A stretch of 25,466 bases of DNA, taken from positions 4,483 through 29,948 of the forward strand of contig PBQB01000059.1 in the NCBI GenBank assembly GCA_002724895.1, given 5' to 3'. Under the pieces are notes generated by a model. It was not told the DNA's origin and did no database searches. It saw nothing but the letters and a program-made list of their open reading frames with translations. Position 1 is the first letter of the stretch. Every line of letters begins with the position of its first letter. Origin of the DNA: Flavobacteriales bacterium (lineage in GTDB: Bacteria; Bacteroidota; Bacteroidia; Flavobacteriales; BACL11). Positions 7,893 through 15,752 of the stretch are shown here, one piece after another. Both the position numbers and the translations under genes were made by a program.

Positions 7893-8616
7893 TAGCTTTA
7901 ATCAACTCCCAGATGTAATTAAGAATTTATTAATAATAAATGCTTTATTATTCTTTGCTTCAATTTCTCTAGATAGTTTTGGTTTAAATCTTGATAAATT
8001 ACTTGCACTACATCAGTTTCAATCTAAAAACTTTTTACCAATCCAATTAATTACTCATTTTTTTATGCATGCAAATTTCACCCATTTATTTTGGAATATG
8101 TTTGCACTTTGGATGTTTGGTAAAGTGTTAGAAAATATTTGGGGAAGTAAAAGATTTCTGATTTATTATTTTGTAACTGCAATAGGAGCAGCTTGTTTAC
8201 ATTTAATTGTTGGTCAATTTGAAATAATTGAAATTAAAAATCAATTAAGTCAATTTGAATCTGAAACAGTACTAACAGAGGGAACAGAAGTTTATAATAA
8301 TAATCAAAATTATACCAATGCTTTAATGGCAAAATTAAATCTACTTGTAAACACACCAACAGTTGGAGCATCAGGTGCTGTATTTGGAATTCTTTTAGCA
8401 TTTGGTATGCTCTTTCCAAATACTTTATTATATGTATTTTTTGCTATACCTATTAAAGCAAAATATTTCGTATTTTTTTATGGAATCATTGAATTGTATT
8501 TAGGATTAAGTAATAATCCTAACGACAATGTTGCACACTTTGCTCATCTAGGCGGGATGCTATTTGGTTATATATTACTAAAATATTGGCAAAAGAACAA
8601 AAATCACTTTTATTAA
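7879..8616 (+). CDS. Rhomboid family intramembrane serine protease
   Basis: Rhomboids cleave transmembrane segments of other proteins inside the membrane. The 245-residue protein has about six hydrophobic spans. The typical HFFMHANFTHLFWNMF loop-and-helix lies at about 60-75, the catalytic serine in GASGAVFG (Ser165), and the catalytic histidine in AHLGG (His223). A polar insertion (about 115-155, with NQLSQFESET and NNNQNYTN) separates two helices and would face one side of the membrane. It starts inside the last codons of mutL (14-base overlap) and its TAA is immediately followed by the ATG of a second rhomboid, so the genes are co-transcribed and probably coupled. The substrate is unknown. 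Confidence 0.93.
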   Translation: MFQNSSFNQLPDVIKNLLIINALLFFASISLDSFGLNLDKLLALHQFQSKNFLPIQLITHFFMHANFTHLFWNMFALWMFGKVLENIWGSKRFLIYYFVTAIGAACLHLIVGQFEIIEIKNQLSQFESETVLTEGTEVYNNNQNYTNALMAKLNLLVNTPTVGASGAVFGILLAFGMLFPNTLLYVFFAIPIKAKYFVFFYGIIELYLGLSNNPNDNVAHFAHLGGMLFGYILLKYWQKNKNHFY

Positions 8617-9483
8617 ATGAAAATAATAGATATTTTCAATAAAAAATTTCAATACGCAAATATTCTTAAAAAGATTATTTACATAAACGTTTGTATATTT
8701 TTATTATTAAATGTTTTATCAGTTTTTGCAGGATTACTACTTGTAGAATTTACAATTTTTGAAAAATTTATGTTGCCAAGCAACACAAAAATTTTAGTTG
8801 AACAACCATGGAGTATTTTTACCTATATGTTTTTACATCAAAATATTTTACATCTCGCTTTTAATATGATATTACTTTATTTTGGTGGTAAAATCTTCCT
8901 TAACAACTTCACTGAAAAACATTTTTTAAACGTTTACTTTTTTGGAGGAATATTTGGTGGACTTATATTTATATTAGCATTTAACTATCTTCCTGCATTA
9001 ATAATATCTAATGAATTAGCCAAAGCATTAGGAGCTTCTGCATCAGTATTAGCAATTTTTTTTGCTGTAGCAACAAAAGCTCCAAATTATGTAATTCATT
9101 CACCATTTATTGGAAATATAAAATTAAAGTATTTAGCTTTCTTTTTGATTATTCTTGACTTTATAAGTATTCCAAAAGGAAATGCTGGTGGTCATATTGC
9201 TCACATAGGAGGAGCAATATTTGGATATCTATTTGTTAAGAATATTAAAAAGTCGAAAAGCAAAAAAACATTTATAAATTTAAACTTCATTTTCGATAAA
9301 ATTTTCAAAAGTCAAAACAAAAAACATATATATAAGGATAATAGAAATGATTTTGAATACAACAAACAAAGAGCTCAAAAACAAAAAGAAGTTAATAATA
9401 TACTTGAAAAAATATCAAAATCAGGATACAGCAGTTTAAACGAAAAAGAAAAAGAAATTCTTTTTAATGAAAGTAAAAAATAA
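8617..9483 (+). CDS. Second rhomboid family protease with a cytoplasmic C-terminal extension
   Basis: This 288-residue paralogue has the rhomboid fold. YMFLHQNILHLAFNM lies at about 70-84, the serine motif is GASA (Ser141, with Ala in place of the usual last Gly), and the histidine lies in GHIAHIGG (His196). After the final helix (about residue 210) comes a basic, soluble tail of about 75 residues. It ends in a short helical unit (NNILEKISKSGYSSLNEKEKEILF) that I recognise from flavobacterial rhomboids and that resembles DUF6576. The order mutL-rhomboid-rhomboid-nuclease-fold protein is, to my knowledge, conserved in flavobacteria. There are no bases between this ATG and the previous stop, nor between its own stop and the next ATG. 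Both catalytic residues are present, so activity is plausible. Confidence 0.92.
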   Translation: MKIIDIFNKKFQYANILKKIIYINVCIFLLLNVLSVFAGLLLVEFTIFEKFMLPSNTKILVEQPWSIFTYMFLHQNILHLAFNMILLYFGGKIFLNNFTEKHFLNVYFFGGIFGGLIFILAFNYLPALIISNELAKALGASASVLAIFFAVATKAPNYVIHSPFIGNIKLKYLAFFLIILDFISIPKGNAGGHIAHIGGAIFGYLFVKNIKKSKSKKTFINLNFIFDKIFKSQNKKHIYKDNRNDFEYNKQRAQKQKEVNNILEKISKSGYSSLNEKEKEILFNESKK

Positions 9484-10524
9484 ATGAGAGGACTTTCTAT
9501 TCCAAATAAAATTATCTTCTTCGTAAATTCAATTTTATTATTATTGTTGATATTATCATATTTATCGCCATATATAAATCCAAACATAATATGGTTTTTT
9601 TCATTTTTAGGACTAATATTTCCATTTCTTTATGTTTTAAACATTTTTTTTCTAATATATTGGTTATTATGTTTTAAAAGACAAATATGGGCAAATATTA
9701 TTATTTTATTAATTGGATTAAATCATTTAAATAATTATATTGGAGTACAACCTAAGGATAGTGAGAATTTAGATACAATTAAAATTATGTCTTATAATGT
9801 TAGACTATTTAATGAATATAATTGGATTAAAAATGTAAACTGTGATACTATTTTGTCTTTTTTAGAAAAAGAAAATAATGATATTTTATGTATTCAAGAA
9901 TTTTATACAAAAAATGAAATTCCTTCAATAGGATTTAAATATTCTCATGTAGGAAAACAAAAAAAGAAAGAACAATGGCACATGGCAATTTATTCAAATT
10001 TTCCTCAAATAAATAAGTCAACTGTATCTATTGATGGAAAAGAAATGAATAATACATGTATTTACTCAGATGTTGTTATTAATAATGATACAATTAGAGT
10101 ATATAATATTCATCTAGCATCAAATTGGTTTGATAATGATGATTATTCTTTTATAAAGAACCCTAAAAAAGAAAGAATCAAAACAGGGCTTTTGAATATA
10201 ACTAAAAAACTAAAAAAATCAGCTCAAATAAGAGCTAGAGAAGCTATAATAATTAGAGAACATATAAATAGATCACCTCATCCAGTGATTATTTGTGGTG
10301 ATTTTAATGATACTCCTCTATCATTCACATATTCAAAAATCAAGAATGAACTTATAGACAGTTTTACATTCAGTGGATTTGGTATTGGAAATTCCTATGT
10401 AAATATTCCTTTTCTTAGGATAGACTATATATTACATGAAAATAGTTTTAAAAGCTATAATTATAAAAAGATAAATAAAATATATTCTGATCATTATGCA
10501 ATAAGTACAGAAATCAAAATTTAA
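9484..10524 (+). CDS. Membrane-anchored endonuclease/exonuclease/phosphatase-fold protein
   Basis: The 346-residue protein has three hydrophobic spans in its first 80 residues (about 9-30, 35-58 and 60-80), followed by an EEP (DNase I-like) hydrolase domain. The catalytic signature is in order: Asn105 in SYNVRLFN, Glu139 in CIQEF, His210 in NIHLAS, GDFND at 272-276, DYIL at about 314-317, and SDH at 335-337. All metal- and phosphate-binding positions are therefore present. Members cleave phosphodiesters in nucleic acids, sphingomyelin or inositol phosphates; this one could act on any such substrate, and the membrane anchor suggests an envelope-localised domain. It closes the mutL operon, starting directly after the previous stop. 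Confidence 0.88.
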   Translation: MRGLSIPNKIIFFVNSILLLLLILSYLSPYINPNIIWFFSFLGLIFPFLYVLNIFFLIYWLLCFKRQIWANIIILLIGLNHLNNYIGVQPKDSENLDTIKIMSYNVRLFNEYNWIKNVNCDTILSFLEKENNDILCIQEFYTKNEIPSIGFKYSHVGKQKKKEQWHMAIYSNFPQINKSTVSIDGKEMNNTCIYSDVVINNDTIRVYNIHLASNWFDNDDYSFIKNPKKERIKTGLLNITKKLKKSAQIRAREAIIIREHINRSPHPVIICGDFNDTPLSFTYSKIKNELIDSFTFSGFGIGNSYVNIPFLRIDYILHENSFKSYNYKKINKIYSDHYAISTEIKI

Positions 10525-10597
10525 TATTATTTCTTAATAATTATATACTCAACATTTTTAGAAAAAAAACTATGCACTTTGTAAAAAATATTTAACT

Positions 10598-10891
10598 TTA
10601 TTTTAAAGAAATTTCCTTTGTACCATTCATTGCAACTGCATTTTTTTCAATCCTTAGTTGAGTTCCTCCTTGTACTTCTATGACAAACGTATCATTCTTT
10701 ATATCAATTATTTTTCCATGAATTCCACCAACTGAAATAATTTTATCTCCTTTTTTCAATGATTTTCTATATTCACTTTCTTTCTTTTGTTTTTTAATTT
10801 GTGGTCTAATCATAAAAAAATAAAAGACTATAAAAATTAAACCCATCATAATCAATGATGATGTCCCTGAACTTACTTGTAATAAAATCAT
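10598..10891 (-). CDS. yajC: Preprotein translocase accessory subunit YajC
   Basis: YajC is the small Sec-associated membrane protein that, with SecDF, accompanies the SecYEG translocon. The product has 97 residues. A short N-terminal part leads into a single transmembrane span (about 12-29, MMGLIFIVFYFFMIRPQ), then the conserved RPQxKKQKKExEYRKSLKKGDKI and VGGIHGKIIDI segments that define the family. Its ATG overlaps the end of the DUF1573 gene by 4 bases, making it the last gene of the operon running from leucine dehydrogenase. The 73 bases between it and the convergent gene ending at 10524 are A/T rich, and I see no convincing terminator hairpin there. Confidence 0.95.
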   Translation of the reverse strand: MILLQVSSGTSSLIMMGLIFIVFYFFMIRPQIKKQKKESEYRKSLKKGDKIISVGGIHGKIIDIKNDTFVIEVQGGTQLRIEKNAVAMNGTKEISLK

Positions 10892-11340
10892 AAACTATCT
10901 TTTTTGTTAATAATATTTCCTTGTATCTGTAAAACTGTTGTATTTGGAACAGCATTTGTTAGTAAAGTAATAGTTTTATTTTGTTTTCCTGACCTTCCTG
11001 AGGTATTAAAAACAACCTCTATATATGCTTCCTCATTAGGTAATAATGGTGTTTTAGGCCACTTGGGTACAGTACAACCACAACTTGCCTTTGCATCACC
11101 AATTAACAAATCTTTATCGCCTATATTTTTCACAAGAAAGCTATGTTCAACAATTTCACCAGCATAAACGTTTCCAAAACTAAATTTTTCCTGCTTTACA
11201 AATAATTTAGGTCTTGAACTATTTTCTGAAAAAGCAGATAAATGATTGGTAACTAAATCAGTTGTAATCTTACTTCTATCATTTTTGCATGATAAAATAC
11301 AAAAAGTTAAAATAAAAATTAAAAATAAGTTCTTTTTCAT
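10888..11340 (-). CDS. DUF1573-domain lipoprotein
   Basis: The 150-residue product begins with a lipoprotein signal (MKKNLFLIFILTFCILSC), with the lipobox cysteine at residue 18, so it is expected to be lipid-anchored in the envelope. The mature part contains the DUF1573 beta-sandwich: FSFGNVYAGEIVEHSFLVKN, GDKDLLI, ASCGCTVPKWP with a CGC pair, then FNTSGRSGKQNKTITLLTN. The fold resembles MSP/ASPM-SPD-2-Hydin immunoglobulin-like domains; its biochemical role is unknown. It sits between nusB and yajC, overlapping yajC by 4 bases, an arrangement I associate with flavobacterial genomes. There is no enzymatic motif, so no function is proposed beyond an envelope structural or binding protein. Confidence 0.88.
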   Translation of the reverse strand: MKKNLFLIFILTFCILSCKNDRSKITTDLVTNHLSAFSENSSRPKLFVKQEKFSFGNVYAGEIVEHSFLVKNIGDKDLLIGDAKASCGCTVPKWPKTPLLPNEEAYIEVVFNTSGRSGKQNKTITLLTNAVPNTTVLQIQGNIINKKDSL

Positions 11341-11347
11341 TTTCTAT

Positions 11348-11355
11348 CAAAATTA
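11348..11355 (-). promoter_or_regulatory. Candidate -7 element (TAATTTTG) before the DUF1573-yajC pair
   Basis: On the minus strand this reads TAATTTTG, a match to TAnnTTTG, and ends 7 bases before the ATG of the DUF1573 lipoprotein. It could drive DUF1573-yajC separately from the upstream nusB. I see no TTG -33 element at the expected distance, so the call is weak. Confidence 0.27.
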
Positions 11356-11380
11356 TAAAAAATTATTTTTCTGCTAAAAT

Positions 11381-12292
11381 TCATAACTTGTTTATACTTC
11401 CATTTTCTTTAAAAAATTTAACAACTTTATCGAGAATTCCATTTACAAAAATTTTACTCTTTGAGGTACTATAATATTTTGAAATTTCGATATACTCATT
11501 TAATGTAACCTTAATTGGTAGTGAGTGCATATACAATAATTCAGTAAAAGCCATTTTTAAAAATAATTTATCCATAAAAGCTATTCTATCTAAATCCCAA
11601 TTTTCAGAATGTTTTTCAATTATTTCATCATAAATAGAGGTGTTATTTATAGTGTCTATTAATAATTGTATGGCAAACTTCTCATCAGCATCATCTTTAA
11701 ATATATTTTTAAAATTAATATGATCGTTAGATTTTATTTCTCCAATAACAATTGCTGCAATAAAAGGCAAATCATCTACCCAAAAAATACTTTTTTCTTC
11801 TAAAATATGTACAACTAACTTATTGTTTAAAATATATTGATTAAGTAAATTTGAAAAAAACCTTTTATCTATATTAACACTTAGATCTTCATTACTAACA
11901 TATTTTTTGTAATGATCAGATTTATATATACTAGAAAACAATTTATCAATGACCCTATGATCATTATTTTTCCATATATACTTAAAATTATCACACTTCT
12001 CATTTAATTTTTTGTTTTTAAGAATATTTTTAATAACTAAATTATTTATAAATCTTTTTCTTGGATTTAAATCTTCTTTAGTTGGTAAATGTTTTTTTTT
12101 TGAATCTTCAAAAAAAGAATCAGCATATTTAATCAGTTGTATTAAAAGTGAATAAATAACAAAATATAAATCACTAACTTCTTTTAAACTAGTTAACAGC
12201 TTTTTTTCTGAACTTTTAACACAATCATTATATATAAAATAGGCATACAATGACTGCATAACTTTTAAACGTATATGTCTCCTACCTAGCAT
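11381..12292 (-). CDS. nusB: Transcription antitermination factor NusB (long Bacteroidota form)
   Basis: NusB, with NusE/S10, binds boxA RNA and promotes antitermination on rRNA operons. I choose the ATG at 12292 because the product then starts MLGRRHIRLKVMQSLYAYF, the conserved N-terminus of the family. The in-frame ATG 14 codons upstream would overlap leucine dehydrogenase by 35 bases and adds unconserved residues. From 12292 the protein has 303 residues, roughly twice the E. coli length. This is usual in Bacteroidota, where a helical insertion separates the N-terminus from the NusB core. The core is at the C-terminus: NWDLDRIAFMDKLFLKMAFTEL, then PIKVTLNEYIEISKYYSTSKSKIFVNGILDKV split here by the expected loop. 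It lies 7 bases after the dehydrogenase stop. Confidence 0.92.
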   Translation of the reverse strand: MLGRRHIRLKVMQSLYAYFIYNDCVKSSEKKLLTSLKEVSDLYFVIYSLLIQLIKYADSFFEDSKKKHLPTKEDLNPRKRFINNLVIKNILKNKKLNEKCDNFKYIWKNNDHRVIDKLFSSIYKSDHYKKYVSNEDLSVNIDKRFFSNLLNQYILNNKLVVHILEEKSIFWVDDLPFIAAIVIGEIKSNDHINFKNIFKDDADEKFAIQLLIDTINNTSIYDEIIEKHSENWDLDRIAFMDKLFLKMAFTELLYMHSLPIKVTLNEYIEISKYYSTSKSKIFVNGILDKVVKFFKENGSINKL

Positions 12293-12299
12293 TAATAGT

Positions 12300-13352
12300 T
12301 TATGCTTGTTTTGAATAAATTCTTTGCTCTGCAATATCTAATGATGCTTCATATGAAGTAATATCATTAATTTTTGCTCTTTCAAATATTTCTAAAGTAG
12401 TGTTATATATCTCCTCCGTTTGTTTCATAGAATCTTTAATTGATTTCCCTTTAAGTTCCGAATAAACATTAATTAAACCTCCAGCATTAATTAAAAAATC
12501 TGGAGCAAAAATTATATTTCGTTTAGACAAAAGTAAACTATCTCTTTTTTCATTTTCTAGCTGATTATTTGCACCTCCAGCAATAATTTTACATTTTAAC
12601 TTAGATATCAATTTAGGATTTAAAACCGCACCTAAAGCACAAGGAGAAAATATATCAATATTTAAATCAAAAATATTTTTAGGGGCGATTTCTACTTGAT
12701 ATTTTGTAGCAACATCCTGCATTTTTTCCTCATCAATATCATTGATAAAAACTCTTGCACCTTCATTTTTTAAGTATTTAACTAAATATTGACCAACTTT
12801 ACCTACACCTTGAACAAAAACTGTTTTTTCTTCTAAATTATCATTATTCCATTTAAAAAATGCTGAAGCTTTTATCCCCATATATACGCCATATGCAGTA
12901 ACAGGTGATGGATCTCCGCTACCACCCATATTTTCAGGGATTCCCGTAACATGTTTTGTTTGTGACCTAACATATTCCATATCCTTAGTTGTAATCCCTA
13001 CATCTTCTGCAGTAATATATTTTCCATTTAAACTTTCCACAAAATCACCAAATCTTTTCATTAAAATTTTAGATTTATCTTTTTTCGCATCACCAATTAT
13101 TACAGCTTTACCACCACCTAAATTAAGTCCAGAAATTGACGCTTTTAATGACATCCCTCTAGATAATCTTAAAACATCATCAAATGCCTCAATTTCACTT
13201 TTATAGTTCCACATTCTTGTTCCTCCCAAAGCTGGACCCAAATTAGTATTATGTATTGCAATAATAGCTTTTAAGCCTGTTTTCTTATCATTACAAAAAA
13301 CTACTTGTTCATGATCCATATTAAACATTTTATCTAATACATTTAATTGCAT
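12300..13352 (-). CDS. Leucine dehydrogenase (Glu/Leu/Phe/Val dehydrogenase family)
   Basis: This NAD-dependent enzyme oxidatively deaminates leucine and other branched-chain amino acids to the 2-oxo acids, or the reverse, in the cytoplasm. Visible features are GPALGGTRMW (about 39-48), the substrate lysine K70 in GMSLKASISGLNLGGGK, the catalytic K82 in GGGK, the proton-relay Asp117 in ITAEDVGI, GSGDPSPVTAYGV, and the dinucleotide-binding QGVGKVGQ (about 185-192) with NDID at the end of the second strand. Length is 350, close to the Bacillus enzyme. The substrate assignment to leucine is by overall pattern; valine or phenylalanine dehydrogenase is a possible alternative. It is the first gene of the minus-strand operon to yajC and is divergent from an ABC exporter. 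Confidence 0.92.
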   Translation of the reverse strand: MQLNVLDKMFNMDHEQVVFCNDKKTGLKAIIAIHNTNLGPALGGTRMWNYKSEIEAFDDVLRLSRGMSLKASISGLNLGGGKAVIIGDAKKDKSKILMKRFGDFVESLNGKYITAEDVGITTKDMEYVRSQTKHVTGIPENMGGSGDPSPVTAYGVYMGIKASAFFKWNNDNLEEKTVFVQGVGKVGQYLVKYLKNEGARVFINDIDEEKMQDVATKYQVEIAPKNIFDLNIDIFSPCALGAVLNPKLISKLKCKIIAGGANNQLENEKRDSLLLSKRNIIFAPDFLINAGGLINVYSELKGKSIKDSMKQTEEIYNTTLEIFERAKINDITSYEASLDIAEQRIYSKQA

Positions 13353-13399
13353 TTTAATTAAATTTTTTATTTTTTTTAATGGTTGGCGAATTTACTTAT

Positions 13400-13407
13400 T
13401 ATTTTTG
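13400..13407 (+). promoter_or_regulatory. Candidate -7 element (TATTTTTG) before the ABC exporter
   Basis: TATTTTTG matches TAnnTTTG and lies 36 bases before the GTG start at 13444, in the 91-base divergent region. A TTG at 13383-13385 is only 14 bases upstream, shorter than the usual 17-23 spacing. On the other strand TAAATTCG (13394-13387), one mismatch from the consensus, could serve leucine dehydrogenase, but that is weaker still. Confidence 0.33.
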
Positions 13408-13443
13408 TGAAATCTTTATTTTTTAAAAATAACCTATTTATTT

Positions 13444-15192
13444 GTGAATGATCTTTTTTATCTTAACAAGTTTTTTCTTAAACATAAGAACCTATTTATA
13501 TTAGGTGCGATATTTATTTTTATATCAAATTTTTTTGCATTATATCCTGCAGAATTTGTTAGAAAAGCTTTTGATAGTATAAGTCATAATATACAATCTG
13601 GAACTAACAATAAATCCATATATATATTAACTAAGTATAGTTTTTTAATTATTCTTTTTGCAATTATTAAAGGTGTTTTCATGTACTTGATGAGACAAAC
13701 AATTATTGTAATGAGTAGAAAAATTGAATGTGATTTAAAAAATGAAATATATATTCAATATCAAAAATTAAGTTTAGATTTTTATAAAAAAAATAAAATC
13801 GGAGACTTAATGAATAGAATTTCAGAAGATGTTTCTAGAGTAAGAATGTATTTAGGACCAGTTATAATGTATTCAATTAATATTATATTTCTGTTCTCTC
13901 TTGTTTTATCTAAAATGTTTTTAATTAGTAAAACTTTATCTTTATATGTTTTAATTCCACTTCCATTATTAGCAATAACTGTATATTATGTTAGCAATAA
14001 AATCAATAGTAATAGTGAACTAGTTCAAAAGCAATTATCAAATATTACTACAATATCTCAAGAAGTATTTTCTGGAATAAAAATCATTAAATCTTTTACA
14101 AATGAAAAAAGTGTTTTCAATAATTTTTTAGCAAATTGTAAAGATTACACAAAAAAACAATTATCTCTTATTAAAATAGAAGCATTTTTTCTTCCATTAA
14201 TTGTAACATTAATTGGTACTAGTACAATATTAACTATATATATTGGAGGTCTGGAAAGCTTTAAAGGAAAAATTACAACTGGAAATATTGCTGAATTTAT
14301 TATATATGTCAATATGTTGGCATGGCCAGTTGCATCAGTAGGTTGGGTAACATCCATTATACAAAGAGCTGCTGCATCACAATCAAGAATTAATTCTTTT
14401 CTTTTACTCAAACCCAAAATTACCGATAATAAAAAAAACAAACCATTCATTAATGGAGATATCGTATTTGATAAAGTAAGCTTAATTTATGAAAACACAA
14501 ATATTAAAGCTATAAAAAATATATCTTTTTCAATTAAAAAAAGAACAAGTCTTGGAATATTTGGTAAAACAGGGTCTGGAAAATCTTCTGTTGCAAATCT
14601 TATTTGTAGATTATATGATAGTTCTAACGGTGATATTTTTATAAATAACATAAATATAAAGAACATTAAATTATCTTCCTTGAGGCAATCAATTGGATAT
14701 GTTCCTCAAGACAATTATCTTTTTTCAACTTCAATTCTGAATAATATTATATTTTCAAACTATAAAAAAAACTCTCAAAAAATTAACAAAACAATAAAAC
14801 AAGTTGAAATGATGGAAGAAATTAATAATTTTCAAAAAGGATTAAACACTATTATTGGAGAAAGAGGTGTACAGTTGTCTGGAGGTCAAAGACAAAGGTT
14901 AGGTATTGCAAGATCCATATACAAGGATTCCGAAATATTAATTTTTGATGATTGCTTATCTGCTGTAGACACTAATAAGGAAAATAAAATAATAAAAAAT
15001 ATAAAAAAATTAAGTCAAGAAAAAACCTCAATAATAATAAGTCACAGAATTAGCAGCCTACAACATTGTGACAAAATAATAGTTCTTGATAAAGGACAGA
15101 TTGTTGAAAAAGGAAATCACGAACAACTTATAAATAAAAATGGATTCTACTCTGAAATATATCTTTCACAAATGAAAAAAGAAATTGATTAG
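13444..15192 (+). CDS. ABC exporter, fused transmembrane and ATPase domains
   Basis: This 582-residue half-transporter has six hydrophobic spans in residues 10-310 (type IV exporter fold) and a nucleotide-binding domain at about 338-575. Motifs: Walker A GKTGSGKSS (374-382), Q-loop YVPQDN (419-424), signature LSGGQ (478-482), Walker B ILIFDD (498-503), D-loop SAVD (506-509), H-loop SHR with His534. The residue after the Walker B Asp is Asp503, where ATP-hydrolysing sites have Glu. That pattern is known from one subunit of heterodimeric exporters such as BmrC/YheI, so a partner encoded elsewhere is likely. The start is GTG at 13444, with no other start near the conserved N-terminus. The substrate (lipid, drug or peptide) cannot be read from the sequence. 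Confidence 0.9.
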   Translation: MNDLFYLNKFFLKHKNLFILGAIFIFISNFFALYPAEFVRKAFDSISHNIQSGTNNKSIYILTKYSFLIILFAIIKGVFMYLMRQTIIVMSRKIECDLKNEIYIQYQKLSLDFYKKNKIGDLMNRISEDVSRVRMYLGPVIMYSINIIFLFSLVLSKMFLISKTLSLYVLIPLPLLAITVYYVSNKINSNSELVQKQLSNITTISQEVFSGIKIIKSFTNEKSVFNNFLANCKDYTKKQLSLIKIEAFFLPLIVTLIGTSTILTIYIGGLESFKGKITTGNIAEFIIYVNMLAWPVASVGWVTSIIQRAAASQSRINSFLLLKPKITDNKKNKPFINGDIVFDKVSLIYENTNIKAIKNISFSIKKRTSLGIFGKTGSGKSSVANLICRLYDSSNGDIFINNINIKNIKLSSLRQSIGYVPQDNYLFSTSILNNIIFSNYKKNSQKINKTIKQVEMMEEINNFQKGLNTIIGERGVQLSGGQRQRLGIARSIYKDSEILIFDDCLSAVDTNKENKIIKNIKKLSQEKTSIIISHRISSLQHCDKIIVLDKGQIVEKGNHEQLINKNGFYSEIYLSQMKKEID

Positions 15193-15215
15193 TTAAATTA
15201 ATTTTAATATATTTG
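15185..15215 (+). promoter_or_regulatory. Candidate promoter of the DUF3276 gene (TTG-N20-TATATTTG)
   Basis: TTG at 15185-15187 and TATATTTG at 15208-15215 are separated by 20 bases, which fits the TTG-N17-23-TAnnTTTG promoter of Bacteroidota. The box ends 28 bases before the ATG at 15244. A second TAnnTTTG match (15222-15229) lies nearer the gene but lacks a -33 partner. The -33 element lies within the last codons of the ABC exporter. Confidence 0.48.
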
Positions 15216-15243
15216 ACTAATTAATTTTGATAAATAATTAAAT

Positions 15244-15618
15244 ATGGCAGAAAAATCAGATATAGAAGAAATTTTTTCAAAATCTGTAAGAGCTGGTAGA
15301 AGAACATATTTTTTTGATGTTAGATCTACAAGAGCTGGAGATTATTACATGACTATAACAGAAAGTAAGCGAGACTTCAATGAAGATGGAACACCTTTTT
15401 ATAAAAAACATAAAATTTATTTATACAAAGAAGACTTTGCAAATTTTCAAGATGCTTTAAAAGAAGTAAGTGATTTTATTATTAAAGAAAAGGGGTTGGA
15501 AATTATTTCTGATAATAATACAAGAAAAGCTGACAATACAACTTCACAAAATATTAAAAAAGAATCATCAACAGATTTCACAGAAGTAAGCTTTGAAGAT
15601 TTAGGTAAAGAATCATAA
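15244..15618 (+). CDS. PUR-family nucleic-acid-binding protein (DUF3276)
   Basis: The 124-residue protein belongs to the DUF3276 group, a bacterial relative of eukaryotic Pur-alpha, which binds single-stranded purine-rich DNA or RNA. The PUR-type repeat is at about 15-90. RAGRRTYFFDVRSTRAGDYY and MTITESKR supply the basic, aromatic strands, and KHKIYLYKEDFANFQDALKEV the following strand and helix. The last 35 residues are acidic, polar and probably disordered. The gene stands alone with its own promoter candidate upstream and an inverted repeat downstream. The cellular role in Bacteroidota is not established; the nucleic-acid-binding function is inferred from the family. Confidence 0.88.
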   Translation: MAEKSDIEEIFSKSVRAGRRTYFFDVRSTRAGDYYMTITESKRDFNEDGTPFYKKHKIYLYKEDFANFQDALKEVSDFIIKEKGLEIISDNNTRKADNTTSQNIKKESSTDFTEVSFEDLGKES

Positions 15619-15653
15619 GAAATCTTATTTTATCAAATTATCTTAAATATTTT

Positions 15654-15672
15654 AACAAAAATTATTTTTGTT
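15654..15672. repeat. 19-base inverted repeat between the DUF3276 gene and parA
   Basis: AACAAAAATTATTTTTGTT is a perfect palindrome of two 9-base arms around one T. It lies 36 bases after the DUF3276 stop and 80 bases before the parA ATG, in a 134-base gap. It contains TATTTTTG (15663-15670), a match to the -7 consensus, so it could be an operator over a parA promoter. It might instead be the hairpin of a terminator, though no clear T run follows it. It does not resemble the parS consensus. Confidence 0.4.
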
Positions 15673-15752
15673 GATAATTATATTATTCTTTTAAGTTAAT
15701 ATTTATTAAGTCGTTATATTTTTATAGCCAAATCATATTAATTTTAATAAAA

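Noticed and set aside
10525..10597. Bidirectional terminator between the EEP-fold gene and yajC
   Set aside because: The gap is A/T rich with scattered T and A runs, but I could not find a stem of convincing length.
12293..12334. nusB starting at the ATG at 12334
   Set aside because: The family's conserved N-terminus (LGRRHIRLKVMQSLYAY) begins at the next Met (12292), and the longer form overlaps the dehydrogenase by 35 bases.
14145..14450. Minus-strand ORF of 101 codons inside the ABC exporter
   Set aside because: It is fully contained in the transmembrane domain of a well-supported gene and resembles no family.
15619..15752. parS site near parAB
   Set aside because: No sequence close to the TGTTTCACGTGAAACA consensus was seen here or elsewhere in the window; the palindrome at 15654-15672 is different.
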